DNA of 64,000 nucleotides from DSYU01 sp964437595 (GTDB lineage Bacteria > Chloroflexota > Anaerolineae > Anaerolineales > Anaerolineaceae). The stretch covers positions 1 through 64,000 of the forward strand of contig CAYTHO010000005.1 of assembly GCA_964437595.1 (NCBI GenBank), in the 5' to 3' direction. Numbering within the stretch: the first letter of the stretch is position 1; each line of letters starts with the position of its first letter. The position numbers and the translations under genes are program-made. Shown one piece after another: positions 53,365 to 61,429 of this stretch. Below the pieces are notes generated by a model, which worked only from the letters and a program-made list of their open reading frames with translations, was not told the origin of the DNA and did not search any database.

Positions 53365-53720
53365 TAAAACGGCAGTCCCATGCCGCCCAGGCCGCCAGCC
53401 AGCGGACCCATGCGGTCTTCCTGAAGTTTGCGCGACTGGTCTAAGGCCATATTGATGCCGGAAAGCAGCATATCTTGCAGCATCTCAGCATCTGCGTCTT
53501 TGAGCAGGTCGGGGTCGATCTCGATGCCCTTGCAGCGCTGGTCGCCGGTCATGGTAATTTTAATCGCCCCGCCGCCCACGGTAGCCGTGACGGTTTCTTC
53601 GGCAAGCTGGGCCTGGGTCTGTTCCATCTGCTCCTGCAGCTTCTTCAACTGCGACATCATCCCACCACCGCCGCCGCCTGGTCCGCCCATTCCCTTGGGC
53701 CGGTTAAAGCCTTTCGCCAT
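53364..53720 (-). CDS. ebfC: YbaB/EbfC nucleoid-associated protein
   Basis: A 118-residue DNA-binding protein. A Gly-rich N-terminus (about 10-22) precedes the YbaB fold: SQLKKLQEQMEQTQAQL helix (about 24-40), then TVTATVGGGAIKITMTGDQ and IEIDPDLLKDADAEMLQDM. EbfC binds DNA as a dimer and affects nucleoid shape. It sits between dnaX (14 bp) and recR (one-base overlap). Confidence 0.95.
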   Translation of the reverse strand: MAKGFNRPKGMGGPGGGGGGMMSQLKKLQEQMEQTQAQLAEETVTATVGGGAIKITMTGDQRCKGIEIDPDLLKDADAEMLQDMLLSGINMALDQSRKLQEDRMGPLAGGLGGMGLPF

Positions 53721-53734
53721 AATGATTTCTCCTG

Positions 53735-55420
53735 TTATTCTTCGTAAACAATCTTTCCGCCCAGATCCAGGGCGGTGCCAACCATGCCGTCGCCGTCGAT
53801 GTCAAGATCGGCGGGCGAAGCAGATTTGTTGCCGACCACCGTGCAGCGCACCGCCAGCGCGGCGCCCAATACGGATTGAAGGGCCTGGCGGAGCAGGTCG
53901 ATATTCTCAACCGTCTCCATTTTTGATTTTACCACCTCGCTCTGGAAACCCAGCACGAGCGTATCGCCTTTGAGCACAATCGAGCGGGCCGAGTTGAGAA
54001 GGCCTTCGGTCATGGGGCTGCGCTTTTTCACCAGCTGCTTGATCTTGGCCCAACCCTGCTGAACATCCTGCTGCGACACGGCTTTTCCACCCGCCCCCGC
54101 CGGGGCTGCCTGGGCGGGCTGCGCTGCGGGCTGTGATTTTTCCGCCGCCGCCTGTGGTCTATCTGCCGCCGCCTGCGATCCATCTGGCGCTGGTTGGGAT
54201 TTCTGGGGCGCGGATGGGTAAAAATCCTCCGGTTCTTCGGGTGGTTCGGGGGCGCGCTCCGCTCCCCCTGCCCGCTTCGGCTGGGGGGCCGGGGCGGCAG
54301 GCCGCTCTTCGCGCGGCGCGCGGGCGGGCGCGGTTTCCACCACTTCCACCGCGATAGCCGCCGCCAGGGCCAGCTCCAACGCCAGCCCGACGTGCCACGA
54401 GCTGCGCGCATCGGTGGCGGCGCTGTTGAACAGGCGGATGATTTCCAGCAGGCGGGGCGTTTCCAGGCTCTGGGCGTGCTCCACCATGCGCGCGCGCATC
54501 TCGGGGGTGGCGTCCACCTGGTCGGCGTTGCCCAGGCGCACCAGCAGCAGGCCGCGCAGGTAGTCGACCACCTGGCGAGCGAACTGGCGGGCATCGGTAC
54601 CGCCGTCGAGCGCGGCCTGGATCAGCTTCAGCCCGCTGGCGGCGTCTCCGGCGGTGATGGCCTGCACCAGGTCGAGCACCATACTGCTGGTGGCAGTGCC
54701 CAGCACCATCTGCGCCTCGGCCAGGGTGACGCGCTGCCCGGTAGAGGCGAGCTGGTCGAGCAGGGAGATGGCGTCGCGCATGGCGCCGGTGGCCTGGCGG
54801 GCGATCAGCAGCAGCGCGTCATCGTCCACCACCAGGTTTTCTTCACCGGCCATCTTGCGCAGGTATTTGACGATCTCATTGACCGGGATGCGCTTGAACT
54901 CGTAGCGCTGGCAGCGAGAGAGGATGGTGGCGGGGATTTTGTGGATTTCAGTGGTCGCCAGGATGAATACGGCGTGCGGCGGGGGCTCTTCCAGGGTCTT
55001 GAGCAGGGCATTGAAGGCTGCCGTGGAGAGCATGTGCACTTCGTCGATGATATAGACCTTGTACTGGCCCTGGGTGGGGCGGTAGTTGATCTTATCGCGC
55101 AGATCGCGCACATCCTCGACGGAGGTATTAGAGGCCGCATCGATCTCGATTAAATCCAGGAAGCGTCCTTCGTTGAGGGCCTGGCAGTGAGCACAGGCAT
55201 CGCACGGGCGCTTGGCGGGGTCGGGGTCGAGGCAGTTGAGGGCTTTGGCCAGCAGGCGGGCAGTGGTGGTTTTGCCCGTGCCGCGCGGCCCGGCCAGCAG
55301 GTAGGCGTGACCGGTGCGGCCCGTGCGCACCGCGTTGCGCAGCGTCTGCACCACATGCTCCTGGGCTACCACCTCATCCCAGGTTTGGGGCCGCCATTTT
55401 CGATAAAATGCCTGTGACAT
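53735..55420 (-). CDS. dnaX: DNA polymerase III subunit gamma/tau
   Basis: A 561-residue clamp-loader ATPase. It opens with SQAFYRKWRPQTWDEVVAQE. Walker A is GPRGTGKTTTA (about 44-54), the zinc module is CxxxxxxxCxxCxxC (about 64-80, with CDACAHC), Walker B is DEVHMLST (about 125-132), and TLEEPPPHAVFILATTE follows. The lid and collar domains extend to ~365. The C-terminal part (about 370-450) is a Pro/Ala/Gln-rich linker, then a short tau-like domain. I see no slippery A-run for a programmed frameshift in the linker. It is first in the dnaX-ebfC-recR-coaX run. Confidence 0.96.
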   Translation of the reverse strand: MSQAFYRKWRPQTWDEVVAQEHVVQTLRNAVRTGRTGHAYLLAGPRGTGKTTTARLLAKALNCLDPDPAKRPCDACAHCQALNEGRFLDLIEIDAASNTSVEDVRDLRDKINYRPTQGQYKVYIIDEVHMLSTAAFNALLKTLEEPPPHAVFILATTEIHKIPATILSRCQRYEFKRIPVNEIVKYLRKMAGEENLVVDDDALLLIARQATGAMRDAISLLDQLASTGQRVTLAEAQMVLGTATSSMVLDLVQAITAGDAASGLKLIQAALDGGTDARQFARQVVDYLRGLLLVRLGNADQVDATPEMRARMVEHAQSLETPRLLEIIRLFNSAATDARSSWHVGLALELALAAAIAVEVVETAPARAPREERPAAPAPQPKRAGGAERAPEPPEEPEDFYPSAPQKSQPAPDGSQAAADRPQAAAEKSQPAAQPAQAAPAGAGGKAVSQQDVQQGWAKIKQLVKKRSPMTEGLLNSARSIVLKGDTLVLGFQSEVVKSKMETVENIDLLRQALQSVLGAALAVRCTVVGNKSASPADLDIDGDGMVGTALDLGGKIVYEE

Positions 55421-55458
55421 GCTTTACATCCTTGTCTTTTGGTCAAATCCCAGCTCGA

Positions 55459-55542
55459 CTAATCCACCGCTTCCACCTGGTAGGGCCGCCGCTGAAGCGA
55501 CTTGTGCGGCACGCGCAAATTGTACCCGATTAATCGATTCAT
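55459..55542 (-). CDS. Possible small ORF, 27 residues
   Basis: An 84-bp frame with ATG start one base after the stop of the lamin-tail gene, ending 38 bp before dnaX. It encodes a basic peptide containing RVPHKSLQRRPYQVEAVD and has GC-rich third positions like real genes here. There is no SD, and I recognise no homologue, so it may be chance. Confidence 0.22.
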   Translation of the reverse strand: MNRLIGYNLRVPHKSLQRRPYQVEAVD

Positions 55543-55543
55543 C

Positions 55544-56137
55544 TTACGGAATGGTATAGGCGGCGCGCTCGTTGTCCTGCGGGTCGAGCAGGCGCAGGGT
55601 ATCGCCCGAGCGCCAGGCGGCTTCGGTGCGGTTCCAGTACACTTCGGTGACCGTGTCGGTGCCGGAGCGGGTGTACACCTGCACTGCGCCGTCCTTGTAC
55701 AGGGTCAGCTCGGGCTGTTCCGGGAAGGTGTAGGTGTTGTTCTCGCCCATCAGCTTCCAGCCCACCATGCGCAGGTTGCCCTCGCCCACCCGCTTGAGCA
55801 GCACAAACTCCTGCTGAATATCGCCAGCCCCTACCACGCTGGATATTTCGATCAGCAGCGCATCGGCGGGCAGGGGTGTTTCGGTGGGGGCGGGAGGTTC
55901 CTGCGCAGCCGCGGCAGGGGCCGTTTGGCTCGGCGCGGGATTTTCGAGCATGACCCCGGGCAGCGCAACGGTGTTGCCCGGCTGGGCGGTGTTTTCCGCC
56001 ACTGCCGCCGGGGGCGCGCTGGTTTTCGGGCCGCCGCCCCACAGGTTATCCCAGGCCCACAGGACCCCTAACGTGGTAGCCGCTGAAACGATGATATTGA
56101 GCAGGAGGTAAAAAAGCAGGTTGGGGCGTTTTTTCAT
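55544..56137 (-). CDS. Membrane-anchored lamin-tail-domain protein
   Basis: A 197-residue protein. It has one N-terminal membrane helix (about 7-27), a Pro/Ala/Thr-rich linker (about 30-90) and a C-terminal lamin-tail (LTD) Ig-like domain (about 95-195): LLIEISSVVGAGDIQQEFV, VGWKLMGENNTYTFP, VQVYTRSGTD and LRLLDPQDNERAAY. LTD domains are common in exported bacterial proteins and may bind protein or DNA. The frame extends to 56266, overlapping the divergent NYN gene, but the ATG at 56137 with AGGA six bases upstream fits. A divergent promoter region lies at 56138-56245. Confidence 0.78.
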   Translation of the reverse strand: MKKRPNLLFYLLLNIIVSAATTLGVLWAWDNLWGGGPKTSAPPAAVAENTAQPGNTVALPGVMLENPAPSQTAPAAAAQEPPAPTETPLPADALLIEISSVVGAGDIQQEFVLLKRVGEGNLRMVGWKLMGENNTYTFPEQPELTLYKDGAVQVYTRSGTDTVTEVYWNRTEAAWRSGDTLRLLDPQDNERAAYTIP

Positions 56138-56233
56138 AATCGTCCTATTTGCTCCGGTGTGGTGCAGCGCGGGTTTGGTGGGTTTTGATTTATGAATCAT
56201 AGCACATAATTCCTGCAAAGGCGAACGATCGGT

Positions 56234-56239
56234 TAGAAT
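56234..56239 (+). promoter_or_regulatory. -10 hexamer TAGAAT next to the NYN start
   Basis: TAGAAT ends six bases before the ATG at 56246 and there is no SD, the same spacing as at 44515 and 58818. This suggests a leaderless mRNA. Confidence 0.4.
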
Positions 56240-56245
56240 AGAACC

Positions 56246-56881
56246 ATGCTCATCATTGACGGACACAACCTCATCCCCAAAGTCCCCGGCATGTCATTGG
56301 AAGATATCGACGATGAGGAGAAGCTGGCGGCCCTCCTGCAGGCATACGCCCGGGTGAAGCGTAAAGAGGTGGTTGTCTTTTTCGACGGCGCGCCGCTGGG
56401 GTATGCCGGTTTGCGCATGTTCGGCACGGTGCGCGCTTACTTCGTGCCCGCCCACCGCACCGCCGACGACGCCATCCGCCAGTACCTGAGCACGATGGGC
56501 AAAGCCGCCCGCGCGGCGACGGTGGTATCGTCGGACCGGGTGGTGCAGGCCAACGCGCGCGAGCTGCACGCCAGGGTGCGCCCATCCGAGGACTTTGCCG
56601 CCGAGCTTGCCGCCCTGCACGCCAGCCCGGCGGCGCCAGGATCGAGCCAGGCGGCGCGCGCCAAACCACCCGCCGCGGACGCCGCCAAACTGCCTGAGGA
56701 CAAGGTGGCCGAATGGGCCGACCTGTTTGGGCTGGACCCTGAGCATATCGACCGGCCTATCGACCTCTCGAAGCGGCCCGCGAAGAAACGGCCCAGCAAG
56801 ACAGCGCCCGGGAACGCGGTGGAGAGCGAGCAAGCCACGCAGAAAAAGCGCAAATACCACGGGTTCCAGAAGAAATCGTAA
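56246..56881 (+). CDS. NYN-domain (YacP-like) ribonuclease
   Basis: A 211-residue protein. The N-terminal ~120 residues form a PIN-like NYN domain: LIIDGHNLIPKV supplies the first catalytic Asp, VVVFFDGAPLG another acidic residue, then TADDAIRQYL and TVVSSDRVVQ the later acidic site. This matches YacP-type RNases, which cleave or process structured RNA. The C-terminus (about 130-211) is a low-complexity Lys/Ala/Pro-rich tail that could bind RNA or ribosomes. The gene is divergent from the LTD gene. Confidence 0.85.
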   Translation: MLIIDGHNLIPKVPGMSLEDIDDEEKLAALLQAYARVKRKEVVVFFDGAPLGYAGLRMFGTVRAYFVPAHRTADDAIRQYLSTMGKAARAATVVSSDRVVQANARELHARVRPSEDFAAELAALHASPAAPGSSQAARAKPPAADAAKLPEDKVAEWADLFGLDPEHIDRPIDLSKRPAKKRPSKTAPGNAVESEQATQKKRKYHGFQKKS

Positions 56882-56907
56882 GGTGATTTGCGAGTTGTTC
56901 TCGTAGC

Positions 56908-57010
56908 CATGCTCCAGCGTGGGTACGTTCTTTTTTAAACGCTGCACGCCCCTGATCACACGGGACGCAGAGCGTCCAAGAGAAGGCTCACACGCTGGAG
57001 CGTGGGAGCC
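56908..57010. repeat. Cluster of short palindromic repeats
   Basis: Three hairpins share an ACGC...GCGT core: CATGCTCCAGCGTG (56908-56921, imperfect), GGACGC-AGA-GCGTCC (56963-56977, perfect) and GGCTC-A-CACGC-TGGA-GCGTG-G-GAGCC (56985-57010, one mismatch). An 11-bp arm of the first (56911-56921) is also complementary to 56991-57001. The rest of the 313-bp gap 56882-57194 shows nothing else I can support. Confidence 0.6.
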
Positions 57011-57194
57011 AGACAACAAACGACCCATGCATGATGTTTCTGGCTGCGTTTTTTTGCCTGGCGGCCTCTGGCCCCAGGACCCCAAATTTCCCGTCCATTT
57101 GACCAGTATAATTCGCAGATCATTTGTTCTATAATCAAACTACCGATTTACGAATCAAAACATTCCGTGCTATATTGAAATGGAGGGAATACAA

Positions 57195-57545
57195 ATGGAA
57201 ATGACGATGATTGCTGTCTGCGGGCTCAACTGCGCCGAGTGCGAGGCCTACAAGGCCACCCAGGCCAACGATGAGGTCTGGAAAGAGCGCCTTGCCGCGC
57301 AGTGGCGCGAGCAGTTCAACTCGCCAGATATCGACACCGTCGCCGTCACCTGCGACGGCTGCCTGGCAGTAAATGGGCGGTTGGGTGCTTACTGCGGGCA
57401 GTGCGGCATCCGCGCCTGCGGTATCGAGCGGGGATATGCCAACTGCGCGGCCTGCCCGGATTATGCAAGCTGTGAAAAGATCACCGGGTTTTTCCAGATG
57501 GCTCCGCAGGCCAAAGCAACGCTGGATGCGCTGCGGGGAGGCTGA
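57195..57545 (+). CDS. DUF3795 cysteine-rich protein
   Basis: A 116-residue protein with about twelve Cys in CxxC-type pairs: CGLNCAECEAY near the N-terminus, then CDGCLA, CGQCGIRACG and CAACPDYASC. This matches DUF3795, thought to bind zinc or an iron-sulfur centre; function unknown. The ATG at 57195 has GGAGGGA eight bases upstream; an ATG at 57180 lies before that SD and is not used. The next gene starts two bases after its stop. Confidence 0.8.
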   Translation: MEMTMIAVCGLNCAECEAYKATQANDEVWKERLAAQWREQFNSPDIDTVAVTCDGCLAVNGRLGAYCGQCGIRACGIERGYANCAACPDYASCEKITGFFQMAPQAKATLDALRGG

Positions 57546-57547
57546 TT

Positions 57548-58678
57548 TTGGACACCATCTTGATCCCGATGCGATCGGCGCTGGAAGGCGTGGAGCGCAT
57601 CCACTTCTACGAAGGGGGCGGGCGCTGCCCGGAAGATATTACCTTCCCCTCGGTGATGCGCACGGTGATGGAGTACCTGGGTGAAAACCTGGGCTGCAAG
57701 CATCACCGCCCGCTGGAGAAGAGCTGGGGGCTGGGCTGTTCCTACTCCTACTTCATAGGTGTTTCCGGGCTGGCTTTTGCGCTCAACTGGGAACCGGGCT
57801 GGGGCGAGGGCCCCTACAATCTAATGGGCAACCTGCCGGGCGGGCGCCCGGAGATGTTCCGCCGCACATTCCAGGCGGTGGGGTACGACTGCCAATATCT
57901 CCCTGCCAGCGATGGCGAGGCCGCCCTGCGCGAGGCAATCAAAGCCAGCATATCCCTGCGCAAGCGCCCGGTGATCAGCTTTGGCATCGTTGGCCCGCCG
58001 GAGGCAGTGATCATCACCGGATATGACGAAGACGGCGATGTGCTGCTGGGCTGGAGCTTCTTCCAGGACATGCCGGAGTTCAGCCAGGGCCTGGAATTCG
58101 AGCCGAACGGGTACTTCCGCAAGCGCGGCTGGTTCCCTGATACCCCCGGTGTGCTGCTGGTGGGCGATAAGGGGCCGGTCCCCGACCAGGGCGAGATCTT
58201 CCTGGACGCGCTGCGCTGGGGCATCGCCATCGCGCGCACGGGTGGGTCAGGCACGGTGGCGACCGGGCTGGCCGCTTATGACGCCTGGGCCGAGGCGCTC
58301 CAGCAGGATGAATATTTCCCGGCTGGAAACGAGGCAGTGCTGCGCGAGCGCCACGGGATGCACGAAATGGCGGTGGGCCAGGTAGCCGAGGCACGCTGGT
58401 ATGGCTCACAGTGGCTGATCCATACCTTTGAGAAGGTCGCCGAGCAGTCCATGACGCGCACTGCTGAACCGCTGCTCAAGGCCGCTGGGTGCTTGGCCGG
58501 GGAGCATGAGCTAATGTGGCGGGTGTGGGACCTGGCCGGGGGCATTGGTAACCCGGATGGCTGGCGCAAATTCGCGGAACCCGAGGTACGGGCTCAGATG
58601 GCGCCGGTGATCCAGGCCAGCCGCGCGCGCTGCGCCGAGGCGATTGCGCTGATCGAGGAAGCGTTGAAGAAGGCGTAA
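57548..58678 (+). CDS. BtrH-like / papain-fold hypothetical protein
   Basis: A 376-residue soluble protein I can place only loosely. The first ~170 residues resemble the BtrH N-terminal (C39-peptidase-like) domain: a Cys in a Gly-rich stretch (GLGCSYSYFIGVSG, about 57-70) and later AVIITGYDEDGDVLLGWSFF. BtrH itself transfers an acyl side chain in butirosin synthesis. The C-terminal half is helical and charged. The TTG start is preceded by GGGGAGG at a good distance and is two bases after the DUF3795 stop, so the pair is probably co-transcribed. A long hairpin follows the stop. Confidence 0.5.
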   Translation: MDTILIPMRSALEGVERIHFYEGGGRCPEDITFPSVMRTVMEYLGENLGCKHHRPLEKSWGLGCSYSYFIGVSGLAFALNWEPGWGEGPYNLMGNLPGGRPEMFRRTFQAVGYDCQYLPASDGEAALREAIKASISLRKRPVISFGIVGPPEAVIITGYDEDGDVLLGWSFFQDMPEFSQGLEFEPNGYFRKRGWFPDTPGVLLVGDKGPVPDQGEIFLDALRWGIAIARTGGSGTVATGLAAYDAWAEALQQDEYFPAGNEAVLRERHGMHEMAVGQVAEARWYGSQWLIHTFEKVAEQSMTRTAEPLLKAAGCLAGEHELMWRVWDLAGGIGNPDGWRKFAEPEVRAQMAPVIQASRARCAEAIALIEEALKKA

Positions 58679-58692
58679 TCCTCTAGAAATAC

Positions 58693-58791
58693 AGACCTCA
58701 AGGGCTTCCTTTGCTTTCGATCACCGTTCCGGGCCAGACATCATTGCAAGAAAATATCCTGAACGGGCCAGGAAGCCCTTGAGGTCTTTTT
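58693..58791 (+). terminator. Long structured terminator hairpin
   Basis: A perfect 18-bp inverted repeat (58693-58710 with 58770-58787) encloses 59 bases that contain an inner CCGTTC/GAACGG pairing (58724-58729 with 58761-58766). A T-run (58787-58791) follows at once. It lies 14 bp after a stop codon and ends 26 bp before the next ATG. A terminator with extra structure is the simplest reading; a small RNA or attenuator is possible. Confidence 0.7.
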
Positions 58792-58804
58792 AATCGTAAG
58801 GCTT

Positions 58805-58810
58805 TATAAT
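58805..58810 (+). promoter_or_regulatory. -10 hexamer TATAAT next to the AAC(3)-like start
   Basis: A perfect TATAAT ends seven bases before the ATG at 58818, with no SD, again implying a leaderless mRNA. It begins 13 bases after the T-run of the preceding terminator, so the gene has its own promoter. Confidence 0.5.
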
Positions 58811-58817
58811 TCCCGGC

Positions 58818-59684
58818 ATGGATGCTCGCGTGGTTACACAGGTAGATATCGAAGCCGGGCTGCGGGCGCTGGGGCTTGGCCCCGGCGCGGGCGTGATGGT
58901 GCACTCGTCGCTGTCCAGCTTTGGGCGGGTGGAGGGCGGCGCGGACGCAGTGATCGCCGCGCTGATGGCGGTGCTGACTCCCGAAGGCACGCTGGTGATG
59001 CCTTCCTTCAACCACGGCGCGCCTTTCCGCGATGGCGGCGCGGGTTATTATTCGCCGTTGGAGACGCCTACCAGCAACGGGGCCATCCCGGAGCGGTTCT
59101 GGCGCATGCCCGGCGTGCGGCGCAGCCTGGACCCCACGCACCCGGTGGCGGCGTGGGGCCGGCACAGTCAGCGCTACACCGCCTTCCACCACCGCACGCT
59201 GACCATGGGCCCGCAGTCGCCGCTGGGGCTGCTGGGCGCGGAGGGCGGCTTTGGCCTGCTGCTGGGGGTGGATTACCGCTCGAACACCTACCACCACGTG
59301 GTCGAAACCACCACAAGCGCGCCCTGCCTGGGTGCGCGCACGGAGGCCTACCCGGTGCTGCTGCCGGACGGCAGGCGCGTGCTCGGGCGTGCCTGGAGCT
59401 ACCGCGAGCGCATGTGCCCAATCAATGACTTTGGCCGCTACGCGGAGGAAATGGCCGCGCGGGGGGCGCACAGGCAGGCGCAGATCGGCGGCTGCACGGC
59501 CACCCTGTACCGGCTGGAGGAAGGCTTCGCGGTGATCGCCGGCGTGCTGGCACGCGGGAAAGATGGCTTCCCGCCCTGCATCCGCTGCCCCATCCGCCCC
59601 AAACAGACCGCGCATACGGTGGAGCCGGATTGGAATGGGGAGAGGCAGGAACTGGTGGCAGGGTCAGAAGCGTGGGGGTATTAG
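58818..59684 (+). CDS. AAC(3)-family aminoglycoside N-acetyltransferase-like protein
   Basis: A 288-residue acetyltransferase of the Antibiotic_NAT family. Typical motifs are VMVHSSLSSFGRVEGGADAV (about 26-45), GTLVMPSFNH, RSLDPTHPVAAWG (about 101-113) and RSNTYHHVVET (about 155-165), which hold the catalytic His/Glu region. AAC(3) enzymes acetylate the 3-amino group of aminoglycosides; many chromosomal relatives instead have unknown natural substrates, so resistance should not be assumed. It has its own promoter. Convergent with the next gene. Confidence 0.85.
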   Translation: MDARVVTQVDIEAGLRALGLGPGAGVMVHSSLSSFGRVEGGADAVIAALMAVLTPEGTLVMPSFNHGAPFRDGGAGYYSPLETPTSNGAIPERFWRMPGVRRSLDPTHPVAAWGRHSQRYTAFHHRTLTMGPQSPLGLLGAEGGFGLLLGVDYRSNTYHHVVETTTSAPCLGARTEAYPVLLPDGRRVLGRAWSYRERMCPINDFGRYAEEMAARGAHRQAQIGGCTATLYRLEEGFAVIAGVLARGKDGFPPCIRCPIRPKQTAHTVEPDWNGERQELVAGSEAWGY

Positions 59685-59706
59685 GTTCGTTTTCAAACGT
59701 ATCCGC

Positions 59707-60963
59707 TCAATCCCTGACCTCTACTAACCACCCCAGAGTAAAGATCTGCGGATCATCACTTACCATAGCCGCAATGCCCTTTTCAATATCCACCAACAGT
59801 CCAGGCATCTGATACCGCTGGTAAATCAACTTTTTGCTATTTGGGGACCAGGTAATGGATCCAGTCGAATCGCCTGGGTTTGGCTGGATACAAAAATCAA
59901 CCAATTGGCGCTTCTTCAGGTCAAGCACGTACAGGCTCTTTCCATAGAAAGCAATATAGCGGCCATCAGGCGACCACTGCGTACCTTTTTTGTCGAAAGC
60001 AATGCTGCTTGGGATATCGACCCATTGGGTAGCGTGGCCCTGCGGATCAACCGTGAAAATCTGGAAGCGGCTGATATTATCCTGCGGGTCACCCGATGCT
60101 ATAACGGCCAGTTGTTTCCCATCGGGTGACCATACGGGTGGGTCGCCCAGGCCGATCGATCCGCGATCCCACTCCCAGAGAGTTGTATTGTTTTCCAGAT
60201 CCACCAGGGTAAATACCGGGCCATTCGCGTCACGCATATAACCAACCCGCGTCAAGGTCGGGTCAACTACCAGTTTCCAAACGCGCCATCCCGATGCTTC
60301 AAAGTCATAGAACCAGAAATCCTTGAAATCGGGCTCCACGGTTTGCAGTTCTCCCGTAAAGGGATCAAAAATATCCAGCCCAATTGGTTTTTGTTTCGTT
60401 CTAAGGAAAACAATGCGATGATTGTCTAACCATCCAAGTGAACCAAACCAATAATCCTTCACAGGTTGTGAAGTGTGAATTTCACCACTCGACGAAATAA
60501 CATGTAGTTGCTTATCCTCGCCTCTATAATAAATCCAACGATGATCCGGTGAGACAGTTCCACTCCCATAAATTACGGGAAGTTTCAGTAAACGCGGCGA
60601 ATCATGCGGCTTCATTATCATCATATCCCAAAATCCGCCAACTGGCCTTTGATACCTGGCAAGCACCAGAATCTCATCCGAAAGAAATTCCGAAGCCGGA
60701 TTAGGTACCATGACTGCGCAGCGTTCCACGATCGATCGAACCGGCAGTTGCATAGGGGTTGGGGTATGAGTGGCGGTTCCCGTTGGTGTGTTTGTAACGG
60801 TTTGGGTGGGTGGAGCGGGTGTTTGTGTCACCGTCTCCGTGGATCTTACTGCTGTACCAGAAGAGGCAAGCGTACCAACCGGGATCGCTTCAGTAGGATC
60901 TCTCGCGGTGCAACCAGCCCATAGAATACACAGCGAAACAACCCAAACAGATAATTGTCTCAT
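59707..60963 (-). CDS. Lipoprotein with TolB/WD40-like propeller
   Basis: A 418-residue protein. It has a lipoprotein signal with lipobox LWAGC (about 14-18), a Thr/Pro-rich spacer (about 20-72) and then a beta-propeller of TolB/PD40-type blades: SPDHRWIYYR, WSPDGKQLAVIA, WSPDGRYIAFYG and WSPNSKKLIYQR. Its role outside the membrane is unknown. Base composition looks more AT-rich than the neighbours. It stands alone; 64 bp separate it from the next gene. Confidence 0.8.
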   Translation of the reverse strand: MRQLSVWVVSLCILWAGCTARDPTEAIPVGTLASSGTAVRSTETVTQTPAPPTQTVTNTPTGTATHTPTPMQLPVRSIVERCAVMVPNPASEFLSDEILVLARYQRPVGGFWDMMIMKPHDSPRLLKLPVIYGSGTVSPDHRWIYYRGEDKQLHVISSSGEIHTSQPVKDYWFGSLGWLDNHRIVFLRTKQKPIGLDIFDPFTGELQTVEPDFKDFWFYDFEASGWRVWKLVVDPTLTRVGYMRDANGPVFTLVDLENNTTLWEWDRGSIGLGDPPVWSPDGKQLAVIASGDPQDNISRFQIFTVDPQGHATQWVDIPSSIAFDKKGTQWSPDGRYIAFYGKSLYVLDLKKRQLVDFCIQPNPGDSTGSITWSPNSKKLIYQRYQMPGLLVDIEKGIAAMVSDDPQIFTLGWLVEVRD

Positions 60964-61027
60964 TTCCTATCTTCTACAACGCAAAACATCGATGGGTGAG
61001 GCCACAATAATTTCTCGATCGCCTTTA

Positions 61028-61330
61028 TCAGAGCCCCATATTTAGCTCATCCTCTTCCATCTTTTGCAACAGGTAGGCGCGGAAGATGGCGACCAGGGCG
61101 TTCTCGTCGATGCCGGTGCCGTTGACGCGCTCGCCGAAGAGGGTGATGCCGTACAACTGCTCACCGGATTTCGCGCGCTGGAAATTGAAGTAGGCGTCTT
61201 CCAGGATCATACCGGCAGCCGGCCAATCGCCGGGCCAATCCGCCAGCCCCAGCCGCGCCTGAACCAGCGGGCGCAGGCCGTCAATGTTCATCCGGATTAC
61301 ATCCCTGCGTGTCGGTCCAATGGGTTCCAT
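61028..61330 (-). CDS. Small hypothetical protein
   Basis: A 100-residue soluble protein I do not recognise; it appears mostly helical. Segments include TRRDVIRMNIDGLRPLVQAR, GITLFGERVNG and a C-terminal acidic helix (LLQKMEEDELNMGL). The frame opens at 61393, but the ATG at 61330 has AGAGGTGAG just upstream and is preferred. It lies 99 bp downstream of the GTGS-repeat gene on the same strand and may be part of that transcript. Confidence 0.5.
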   Translation of the reverse strand: MEPIGPTRRDVIRMNIDGLRPLVQARLGLADWPGDWPAAGMILEDAYFNFQRAKSGEQLYGITLFGERVNGTGIDENALVAIFRAYLLQKMEEDELNMGL

Positions 61331-61429
61331 GCTCACCTCTGCCTGCCGAAAGTCTTCTACCATATTATATACAGGAAGCGAAATGCGGCGCATTTTCGCG
61401 CCGCATTCCGATCCATGTACGATCTAAAG

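Noticed and set aside
53950..54350. Programmed frameshift in dnaX
   Set aside because: No slippery A-run or adjacent stem was found in the GC-rich linker.
55421..55543. Possible SRP RNA or tRNA between dnaX and the LTD gene
   Set aside because: Only a short ACCAGGTGGAAGC resemblance; the conserved SRP Alu/domain IV bases and a tRNA fold are absent.
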